Positions 1 through 8,214 of a stretch of 23,413 nt of DNA are shown here, in pieces (position 1 is the first letter of the stretch; each line of letters starts with the position of its first letter). Position numbers and translations under genes: made by a program. The DNA comes from Ascoidea tarda (nom. inval.) (Eukaryota; Ascomycota; Saccharomycetes; Ascoideales; Ascoideaceae). The notes under the pieces were generated by a model. It was not told the origin of the DNA. It was given only the letters and a program-made list of their open reading frames with translations, and did not search any database. Location of the stretch: assembly GCA_030560485.1 (NCBI GenBank), contig JAKTTS010000172.1, positions 1 to 23,413 of the forward strand. Reading direction: 5' to 3'.

Positions 1-54
<54 letters not shown>
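1..54. repeat. (ATT)18 microsatellite, in-frame poly-Asn tract
   Basis: Eighteen perfect ATT units begin at base 1, so the true length is unknown. Read on the minus strand in the SEF1 frame they are AAT codons giving an uninterrupted Asn run, followed by Gly-Arg-Tyr-Ser. The window edge falls inside this tract, which may also mark an assembly break. Confidence 0.95.
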
Positions 55-58
<4 letters not shown>

Positions 59-3000
59 CGATATGAATTATGGAAATTACTCGCGTTGCTATTTGTTGAA
101 TAGCTATTAGTCATAGGTGTTGATTGTTGGCTATTATTCCCAATAAACGCATTAAGAACACTAAAATTATTATTTACACTGTTCCCATTAGTACTGTTAA
201 ATCTTGTCATTTGATTGTCACTAGATATAGAAATAGAATTTATATTGGAATTATTGGTTTGATGGTGATGTGGTAAAATATTAGTATTTATAACGCCATT
301 ATTATTACTATTATTATTATTATTATTGCTATTATTGTTATTACTGTAATTATTCATGTTATTACTCATGTTATTAATCATGCTATTTTTCATATTGTTC
401 ATACTATTTAAACTGCCATTATGATTCATTGTTTGTGCACTTAAAACTGGACTGTTATTTGGAGGAATTGTTGGTATAGACTTATTATTAAAGTTCCAAT
501 TATTATTTTTGTTATTATTGTTATTATTGTTACTGTTATTATTAGGATTGCCCATTTGATTCATATTATTCATTGAATTTCTAGTATTTTTATTGTTAAT
601 ATTAGACATGTTACCCATATTGTTTATACTATTTATATTCAATGCATTATTATTAGGTATATTATTAATATTTGGTACAGTCAATATATTAGACATAGCA
701 TTAATGCTTATATTTTTGTTGGTATTATCACCCACATTAATATCTTTATTGTAGTTATTGTTTCCAATATTAATTTGATTTGTTGATATTGAATTGATTG
801 AGTTGATATTTTTATTATTATTGTTGTTGTTTTGCTTGCTTTTATTAATTGTCTCACTATTGTTATTAATATTGATATTATTATGATGATGATGATGGTG
901 GTGGTCAATATTAGCCATATGTGAATTTGGTGAACTTTGTGGGTTATGTGAAACTGGCCCAATTATGCTATTATTAAGCTTTGGATTGCTATTACCATGA
1001 TGACTACTAATATTATTGTGTTGTATGGATTTACTCATGCTGTCATTAAGTTTTTGTTTTTTGACACCTTCATGATGATGTTTAACCTTTTCAACACTGC
1101 CAGTGGCTTCTAACAATGCCAATGGTATACCATTAATTTCAGTTGGTCTAGATAATCCAGCAGCAGTCGCACTGGCTTTGGCATTGGATATTGCTGATTG
1201 AGTTGGCACCAAAGTTGTGACTGTTGTACCTCCTGGTGTTGTTGTGGTGATGGTTTTAAAATTATCCTTGGTGATTTGATTATAAAATGGCAAAGGTATA
1301 GGTCTTTTTTGACCATTTGGCATTATCGCATTGATTTTATAATGTGAATCCTTATGGCTCTTTTCAGATGTTTTCTCCCCATCTTTATTACTGCTTGATG
1401 ATTTGTCCTTTTTGTTATCAGCTTCCATATCTATATCATTATTTTGATTTTTTTTATCTTTTGGTTTATCTTTATCTTGATCTGATTTTTTGTTTTCGTT
1501 TTTATTCTTATCATTACTGTCAGTTTTAGTATCACTTGAAGTTTCATTGTCTTTAGGTTTATCTTCAATTTCAGTTTCAAGTTTTTTATTTTCTATTAAG
1601 TGTAGTTGCTCGGTTTTTTCACTGGCTATCGCTCTTCTCTTACCTTCATGAACACACCAAACCAAATCATAAAACAATGAATTTGTTAAATGAGATCTCA
1701 TTTTAACTATGATTCCTTCACCTTCAAGGAAGATTTCAGGTTGAGTAATTATAACATAATTTAGATTTTCCAAAACTTTTGCAGTCCTTGATATATCATT
1801 GTTAACATCTTTCCATGCTGCCAACATATTTCTAAACAATCTGTGGACTGTGACAATACTTTGTCTCGCTGAGTCAATATATTTGTCAAGCAATAATGGT
1901 GTTAAATGTAATCTAAATAGCATAAAAGCAGAATAGGTAACAGCATGTCTGACATATATTGGGTATTCGCTTAATTGCTTATTTTCGACCAATTTAGAAA
2001 AAGTAGTTATAATTCTTGTAGCTGATAAATAGGCCATTGTAACGTATTTTGTTTGGTCTTCGGTTGGAGTCTCTGGTAAAAACGCAAAACAGCAAATCAT
2101 TAATTTGACATACAAGTAGTATATTTCAGATATTGGATCATCAATTTTTAATTTAAAAATTAATCTTTCTAATTCTCTTTGTAAAATATTTAAAGCGCCA
2201 GCTCTATTTGGACCTTCCATTAAGCCATCGGGACTCGTTACAGAAGAGCCCATAACATTAGCCAATTTGGCTTGAAATATGGCCAAGCATATTAAACATC
2301 TAAAATTTTTGGGTAAAGAATAATCTAGCCTAGCATTTTCAATTAAGAAATCGGTTTGTAATGAAGCAGGTAGACCTAAAACCGAGGCCCAAAATTGTTC
2401 ATGAAAAAAAACACCCAACCAAGTCATTGTTCTCCATTTAACAGCATTTGGTAGAGCAACTTGTGTTCTTGAAAATTCTGAAATAAATTTACCCCTATGT
2501 AAACCTAATTGGAAAGCCAAGTTTCTACCCAAACCGACAAATCTATATGAACAGTCATCGAGGACCTTTTGATTTGGTAGTGGCCAACAACTTAATATCA
2601 ATAGAGCCTGAACAATGTGAGTTGATCTGGGAGTTCTAATCCAGCAAGTTTCTATTGCCAATTGTTTAATTAAAGATGCCAATTTATTGTATAGAGTTGG
2701 TTCTGGGTCAGATAGGCAGGCGGTTAAACATACGGTCCAAAATAACAATTGTGATTGAGTATATAATTCGATTGCATTATTCGTGTGTAAAATTGGGAAG
2801 AAAGGCAAGTAGTGGTTAACGAATCTTGAGTGTAATTCGTTTGCTTTTTTTAGGGGGATTCTAACATCACCAAGGTTGAATTCAGTTGGAGGTGCAGTTA
2901 TTATTGGAGGAGGAGAGTTTTCGATTTTTATTTTGGCATTATTTTCATTATGATTGGGGGCATCGTTGGAGGAGTCATTATTGGAGATGTTGATTGATGC

Positions 3001-4707
3001 AGAATCGGAAATGATGTTGATGGGAGTATTGGGGCTTGAATCGTTTGTTGTTCTGTGCAATGAGAAATCAGGGGAATGATTACTGGCTAGGATTGCGTGC
3101 TGGAGACTTGGAGGAAGAGCATTATTGTCGTCGTTATTAGCAGGAGCTGAGTCGTTTAATAGCTCTGGAGAAGCATGGTCATTATCAGTTATGGAAGATT
3201 TTATTGTATTATTATTAGGGGTGTTATTAGGCATTGAGGAAGAGATTGAGGAAGAGGCTGAATTTGAAGTTATTAGAGCCAATTTATCATTTGGATTAAT
3301 TTGAATTATTGAGGACGAGTTGTTTTGAGAATTAGTGGAGATGATTGGGGAATTACTGTTTGAGGTGCGATCGATTAATAAGTTTGGATTTTTCTCCAAG
3401 TAAGTTTTAGCAATGAAAGGAGTGGCCGATGGGTTAATTGAGATGTTAGTGGTAGTGGTAGTGTTGGTAGAATTAATAATGGTGTTATTAGTTTGGTTTG
3501 TATTTTGATGAGGATTTTTGGAGTTTATGAGTTTTTTGATTGGATTTTCTTCTTCTATTATGGGTAGTAGAGAGGTATTATTGTGATTGAGTTTAATTGG
3601 GTTTGATTGAATATTGTTATGGATGCTATTAATATTGTTATTTTTATTGTTATTGGTGTTATTGGTGGGAATATTATTTGGTGTTGTGGTGGTACTGTTA
3701 GTATTTGTAGAAGATGATTTGTTTGATAGGACCTGAGCGATTATTGACTCATTTCTTTGTAGGAATTCTATTTTTGCTTTTAGTTCATCAACTTCGTTTC
3801 TTAAAGTCTGCATTTGAGAGCCCTTTCTTGGTCTGAACTGGGGATCAATTTCACAGTGAAGACCCATTCTTTCACATCTCTGGCAAGGGGAAGGGTATTT
3901 TTCAGAGGCATTACATTTGATTTTGTGTTGTCTACAGTGGGTACAGGAGGTTACGGGACGATGGCCAGAGGGATGATGAGGAGGCTTTGGTTTAATGATT
4001 TGGCGATTTAGAGGTAGGTTTGAGTTGGAGTTGATGTCGATGTTTGTTGGCTTTGAGGATATAGAAGAGAGGGTAGAGAGTGAGGATATAGAGGTTGGAG
4101 AGATGGAGTTGATGTTGTTATTTATGAGAGAAGATGCTTTTTGTTTTTGTTTTGATTTTTGAAAGTGATTTTGGCTCATGTTGGAGGTGTTTTGATTTAA
4201 GTTTTGGTTTATGTTTTGAATTTGATCAGAATCTCTTTTCCTTTTTTGTTTATTGAAATTACCTATGGTATTTAAATTATTGTGTAGGTGATTTATGTTA
4301 TTGCCCAAGTTATTTAAGTTTATGTTATTTATGTTATTTAGGTTATTTAGGTTATTTAAGTTATTGAGATTATTTATAGTGTTGATGTTGTTTGAGTTGT
4401 TCAGGAGTTGTTGGTTATTAGGTAGTATTGGGGGATTAAACTGATTTGAGTTCGAGTTTGAATTTAAATTCATGTTTTGACTGTTTGAAATTGAATTTGT
4501 GTTTGTATTGGGATTAATGATACTACTAGGATTATTATTGATATTATTACTAGCAATACAATTAGTGTTAGTGTTAGTGTTAGTGTTAGTGTTGGTGTTG
4601 GTGTTGGTGTTAGTGTTATTTGTATTGATATTACTGTTAATATTGTTGTGATTTGGTTGAATATGCAGTATCTTTGGTTTGATGTTGTTGTAATTAACTT
4701 GGCTCAT
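1..4707 (-). CDS. SEF1: SEF1-type Zn(II)2Cys6 transcription factor, 3' end outside window
   Basis: This is a nuclear sequence-specific transcription factor; in Candida albicans Sef1 activates iron-uptake genes. The reading frame opens with ATG at 4705-4707 and stays open to base 1, giving at least 1569 residues; the C-terminus is cut by the window edge. An Asn/Ser/Thr-rich N-terminus precedes a zinc cluster at C255, C258, C265, C275, C278 and C285 (spacing C2C6C9C2C6C). A conserved PQFRPRKGSQ segment and a short coiled coil (VDELKAKIEFL) follow. The fungal middle homology region starts near residue 616 and carries TCWIRTPRSTH, WPLPNQKVLDDCSYRFVGLG and QLGLHRGKF, which I recall as near-identical in yeast Sef1. 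Sef1-like TTTTPGGTTVTTLVPT and EINGIPLALL motifs lie near residues 1150-1200. Beyond these is an Asn-rich tail of more than 350 residues. S. cerevisiae Sef1 is about 1150 residues, so this copy is greatly expanded by low-complexity sequence. Confidence 0.9.
4562..4615. repeat. hexanucleotide TTAGTG/TTGGTG repeat encoding (Thr-Asn)n
   Basis: Nine consecutive 6-bp units are present: five TTAGTG, three TTGGTG and one TTAGTG. On the minus strand in the SEF1 frame they encode alternating Thr and Asn near the N-terminus. The unit length keeps the reading frame, so copy number can vary without breaking the protein. Confidence 0.9.
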
Positions 4708-4936
4708 TATTTATTGAATAATCTGAGAAAAGGGAAGTGAAGAGAGGGAAACTTTTTTTTTGAATTTTTTTTTGAATTTTCTTTTAGAATTTTACCATTA
4801 ATGTAATCTGCAAGAGAAGCTTAAAGTAACCATCTGACTTTCCAATCCTTTGGAGGACGACAGACAGACAGCAAGCAAAAAGAAGAGAGCAGGCACTGGG
4901 CTGGAGAGATAGCAGCAGCAAATGGTGGTGAAGCGA

Positions 4937-5090
4937 GAGCAGAGCAGTTGGGCTTCAGTGCAAGAGTGTTATTGTTGGGAGTATTAGGTTCAGCCAGGTC
5001 TTAGCTGGGTGGTTGTGGGTTGGGGAAGCAAGAAACAGTACAGAGCAGAGCAGGGCGATGGGTTGGGCAGTGTCTCTAGGAGCAGAGCAG
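4937..5090. repeat. three dispersed exact copies of GAGCAGAGCAG
   Basis: Exact 11-mers lie at 4937-4947, 5043-5053 and 5080-5090, upstream of SEF1. On the minus strand they read CTGCTCTGCTC. Related partial copies surround them. They may be binding sites or simple-sequence drift; the sequence alone does not decide. Confidence 0.6.
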
Positions 5091-5536
5091 CAGAATCATT
5101 ATAACTCTAGAATGAGGTGCTGAGGCTATTGATGTTTCTTTTTGATGTTTCTTCTCGAGTTGATCTTCTTCTGCTTCTGTTCATTATCGTTTCTTGGTGT
5201 CTTTCCCTGCTTCGTCTTCTCGTCCGTCGTCTGCGTCTCGCCCGCGCGTTTCGTTTCGTTTACTCCTCGCTCGTGTGCACGAAAAAAAAAACACCCGCGG
5301 AGGAATCTCTCCTGCGTTGTGAGCCCCGTGTCGCCATCCTTCCGCTGCCCAGTGCGTGATCACGCCACTGATTCCGTCCCAACCCGGTCCACTTCCTACT
5401 ACACACCAATCACAGCGCGAGCAATCCTGCTTGTCAGCATTCACGCTTCGACAGAAAATATCGCAAATGTGTCTGAGATTTTCGTCATTCCGGCGCCCAC
5501 TTCCTTTTCGGGTGGCCCTGCAGAAAAGCAACAACA

Positions 5537-5542
5537 CACGTG
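5537..5542. promoter_or_regulatory. CACGTG E-box
   Basis: A palindromic CACGTG lies in the GC-rich part of the SEF1/LRR divergent region, 17 bases before a TATA-like element. In yeasts this core is bound by Cbf1 or Pho4-type bHLH proteins. Which of the two genes it serves cannot be told. Confidence 0.35.
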
Positions 5543-5558
5543 CTTACTAGTGACGGCT

Positions 5559-5566
5559 TATATAAG
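5559..5566 (+). promoter_or_regulatory. TATA-like element TATATAAG
   Basis: The sequence matches the yeast TATAWAWR consensus and is the only such element in a GC-rich block. It lies about 360 bases before the LRR-gene ATG at 5923, which is far for a yeast TATA box. It would imply a long leader containing several upstream ATGs, or a separate transcript. Confidence 0.35.
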
Positions 5567-5922
5567 CGGTAACCGGACCCGTCGGAATGGTGCTCCATAC
5601 CTCGCTTCAGAGACGTGCACGTTTGGGCTCAGTTCACGTCAATGCGACATTGGGTGCATAGAAAGAAAGCTGTTGCGGTTGGGAATCCAGCAAATCATGT
5701 TGCAGCTGCTGTGTGTGCTCAGAGCTGCTGCCAACGTGCAAACAATGTGCCAAAGCACTTTCGGTGTTCTGAAGACAGTACCAGACACTAAACTCTATTC
5801 CCGTGAGCCTCGGCTGAAAGCACTGTCTGGATTATGTAATATCCGTTATGTAATGCCGTTGTCCGGATGAGCCGGATCTTCTATTGTTTTTTTAACTTTT
5901 AGCGAAAGTTGAGTTTTTTTTC

Positions 5923-7377
5923 ATGGTAATCGAATTTCAATTCACATCTAAAATGAATCTTGAAAGGTTTTATCATCAGACTGGGATCTCTAACAATAAA
6001 CTTATATATCGCAGCAGCAGCCCTCACTTCTACAGCTTGATCATCACCTTACCGTTTTATCTCATTGAAAACATACTCTCTTATCTTCCTCCCAACATAC
6101 TTTGTTTATTCACTCTCATAGATAACGAGTTCATACTGAAGGCATCCTTGAACCTTTTATTTCAGAGGGTTGTATTGAAAAGCTCCTCCAATCATCCTGG
6201 GTTGAAAAAATTCAGAAAAGATTGTATTGTGCTTAATTCAAATGACCTAGTTTTATTCTCTTCAAATCCATTGATTTACTCAATTTTTTTAATACTAAGA
6301 CTAAAACTAACTGATTTCAAAAAATTCATAACAGTTAATCTTTCAAAATTGATCAAAATCAACTTGTCTTTCTTAGATATATCCCAGAACTCTATCAAAG
6401 ATGTTTTATTTGTATCAATTTTATTAAACCTCCTCGATTCAAACAACTTGAAACACTTGAATCTATCTAGAAACAACATCAGCAAAATCCAAAATCTATC
6501 AAACTTGGCCAACTTAAAACACCTAGACTTGTCAATAAACAACAAAATTAGCAAAATCGAAAATTTATCAAACTTGGTCAACTTGGAATACTTGAATTTA
6601 TCAAGAAACAATATCCAATCTATTGAAAATTTATCTGCTTTATCTCGTTTAAAACATTTAGATCTATCCGATAATAACATCTCACTGATCCAAAATGTAT
6701 CTCATTTGACGAATCTAAAACATTTAGATTTGGCTCTAAATCTGATATACCAAATCGAAAACATATCTTCCTTATCACGCTTGCGTCATTTGAATCTATC
6801 CTACAATGAAATTGAAAAAATTGAAAACCTATCCACACTAGTTCACTTGAATCATCTCGATTTGTCAATTAACAAAATCCACAGAATTGAAAACATATCA
6901 ACCTTAACTAATCTACTTTACTTGGATCTATCAAATAATGAAATAACCACAATTGAAAACGTGTCCAGTTTAGCCAATCTACAGTGTTTGAATTTGTCCT
7001 TTAGTAACAATCTTAAAATTCAAAATTTATCCAGCTTGGTTAATTTGCATTCTTTAAAATTGTCTGATAGCCAAATCTCCAAAATCGAAAATTTATCATC
7101 CTTATCCAATCTAGTCCACTTGAACTTGAGTTATAACAATATATCTAAGATCGAAAACCTATCAAGTCTAACTAACCTATCCTATTTAGATTTGTCCTTC
7201 AACAAGATTTCGGATAGCCAAAACCTATCAACCCTATCAAACTTATCAAATTTACCAAATCTCAAAAGCATATATGTATCAAATAACAAGTTATTTCAAC
7301 TCGACAATCAATCTGGTCAATATGTTCAATACAGTCAGCACAATCCATTAGATCTATTTGAACTAATCAATTCTTGA
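5923..7377 (+). CDS. F-box-like protein with twelve SDS22-type leucine-rich repeats
   Basis: This is probably a substrate-recognition subunit of an SCF ubiquitin ligase. That is inferred from domain layout; no specific orthologue is recognised. The 484-residue frame starts at the first ATG (5923); a second in-frame ATG at 5953 is a possible start. Residues 43-80 (LPFYLIENILSYLPPNILCL) look like an F-box, the Skp1-binding motif. Residues 176-440 hold twelve LRR units, eleven of 22 residues and one of 23, with consensus L..L.LS.N.I..I.NLS.L.N. This is the short SDS22 class. The repeats differ in synonymous codons, so they are an old array, not a recent DNA duplication. No signal peptide or membrane segment is evident. 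CTG codons occur at residues 72, 255 and 274. Alternatives are an SDS22-like phosphatase regulator or another LRR scaffold without SCF function. Confidence 0.8.
   Translation: MVIEFQFTSKMNLERFYHQTGISNNKLIYRSSSPHFYSLIITLPFYLIENILSYLPPNILCLFTLIDNEFILKASLNLLFQRVVLKSSSNHPGLKKFRKDCIVLNSNDLVLFSSNPLIYSIFLILRLKLTDFKKFITVNLSKLIKINLSFLDISQNSIKDVLFVSILLNLLDSNNLKHLNLSRNNISKIQNLSNLANLKHLDLSINNKISKIENLSNLVNLEYLNLSRNNIQSIENLSALSRLKHLDLSDNNISLIQNVSHLTNLKHLDLALNLIYQIENISSLSRLRHLNLSYNEIEKIENLSTLVHLNHLDLSINKIHRIENISTLTNLLYLDLSNNEITTIENVSSLANLQCLNLSFSNNLKIQNLSSLVNLHSLKLSDSQISKIENLSSLSNLVHLNLSYNNISKIENLSSLTNLSYLDLSFNKISDSQNLSTLSNLSNLPNLKSIYVSNNKLFQLDNQSGQYVQYSQHNPLDLFELINS
6448..7242 (+). repeat. protein-level tandem array: twelve LRR units of about 66 bp
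   Basis: Each unit encodes L-x-x-L-x-L-S-x-N-x-I-x-x-I-x-N-L/V/I-S-x-L-x-N. The second unit is one residue longer. The ninth and tenth units deviate at the N-x-I ladder (FSNNLKI, DSQISKI). A capping segment (LPNLKSIYVSNNKL) follows the array. Confidence 0.85.
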
Positions 7378-7403
7378 ATCAATAAATCAATGATTTATTG
7401 ATT
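7377..7403. repeat. perfect 27-bp palindrome starting on the stop codon
   Basis: AATCAATAAATCA (7377-7389), one central A, and TGATTTATTGATT (7391-7403) are exact reverse complements. The first base is the last base of the LRR-gene stop codon. It contains AATAAA and TTTATT, so it may form a 3' hairpin or act as a two-way polyadenylation signal. Confidence 0.8.
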
Positions 7404-7597
7404 TATTGACATACCTCGGCTGATTATTATACTATACACCCTAGGATTATATAATCCGTATCAGCCCGTTTTTGTTTTTGTGTTTTTTTTTGTGTCTTTT
7501 TTCTCTTTATTTATTAAAAATTAGTATTAAAACGCAGTAAACGCAACAAAGTAATATAATTGTAACAAATCAAGATTTATTAAATTTGAGTTTGAAT

Positions 7598-7637
7598 TTC
7601 AAGTTCAAGTTCAAGTTCAAGTTTTCAAGTTTTCAAG
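7598..7637. repeat. (TTCAAG)4(TTTTCAAG)2 tandem repeat
   Basis: Four TTCAAG units run directly into two TTTTCAAG units in non-coding DNA between the LRR and CKB1 genes. This looks like replication-slippage sequence. No function is visible. Confidence 0.85.
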
Positions 7638-7864
7638 TTTCACCAGATCTATCACATAGCCAATTTGAAATCAAAACAGTCAGAATAAGCACCCTATCAA
7701 GCTATTTTCATTGTTCTTGTTCCAAAATGTACAAATCAAACAAATAAACATCTTCAATTGAGAGTTTCAATTGATATTTTTAAAAAGATATATCCACAAG
7801 AATGTGAATACTCATCATAATGAAAAAAAAAAAATTACTATAAAACACACGAGCTACGTGAGTA

Positions 7865-7904
7865 ACGCGAGTTGTGTGAGTTGCGTGAATAACGCAACTC
7901 GCGT
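7865..7904. repeat. nested inverted repeats, CpG-rich
   Basis: ACGCGAGTTG (7865-7874) pairs exactly with CAACTCGCGT (7895-7904). Inside it, GAGTTGCGT (7878-7886) pairs exactly with ACGCAACTC (7892-7900), so the right-hand copy can pair with either left copy. The cluster lies in otherwise AT-rich spacer about 310-350 bases before the CKB1 ATG. Confidence 0.7.
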
Positions 7905-7961
7905 GATTTACATAAATTACATAACTAGTGACAAATTTAAAAATCTGACAGCTTGTCGAAC

Positions 7962-7983
7962 TTACACGTGATAATTACACGTG
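7962..7983. promoter_or_regulatory. tandem TTACACGTG E-boxes
   Basis: Two exact TTACACGTG copies (7962-7970 and 7975-7983) are spaced 13 bases start to start, about 235 bases upstream of the CKB1 ATG. CACGTG is the core for Cbf1/Pho4-type bHLH factors. A repeated flanked site in a promoter is more persuasive than a lone core, but binding is inferred. Confidence 0.5.
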
Positions 7984-8214
7984 CATGTTTTTATGGAAAG
8001 AAAAATTTGTAACCAAAAGGGGCCTGAGGTGGAGCTGGAGACGAGAGAGATAACAGTGATAGAGGATTATAGTTATAGAACAAGTGCTAAATAGAAAACA
8101 TAAGGGGATATCCATAGCACTAATAGCATCACCACCAAAATCAGCATTTATACTAGCATCAGCACCAAAAACGAGCAGCAACAGCAGTAAACAGCAACAA
8201 CTTTAATAATAATA

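Larger units (their letters stand above)
4708..5922. other. divergent intergenic/promoter region between SEF1 and the LRR gene
   Basis: No convincing gene is present. Next to the SEF1 start are T-rich runs (about 4751-4790), which read as an A-rich 5' leader on the minus strand. Then comes a G/A-rich stretch with three exact GAGCAGAGCAG copies. A markedly GC-richer block (about 5200-5870) holds a CACGTG and a TATATAAG. An open frame of about 240 codons crosses 5142-5870, but its translation is compositionally odd and matches nothing I recognise. Just before the LRR gene, AACTTT and AAAGTT form a 6-bp inverted repeat. Confidence 0.6.
7378..8214. other. intergenic region upstream of CKB1
   Basis: No gene is supported. 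The region holds the palindrome just after the LRR gene, then GGATTATATAATCC (7444-7457, itself a perfect palindrome). A T-rich run (about 7468-7512), a TTCAAG tandem repeat and an A-run follow. After that come a CpG-rich inverted-repeat cluster, two TTACACGTG sites, and a purine- then AGC-rich leader up to the CKB1 ATG. The ATG context is AATAATAATAATGTCA, with A at -3. Confidence 0.6.

Noticed and set aside
883-903. ATGATG/GTGGTG run as a special element
   Set aside because: It is simply a His-codon run in the SEF1 C-terminal low-complexity region (read on the minus strand).
5142-5870. Open frame of about 240 codons as a protein gene
   Set aside because: Its composition is Cys/Arg/Ser-rich and irregular with no motif, and it is explained by low stop frequency in GC-rich DNA. 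The other strand and frames are similarly open.
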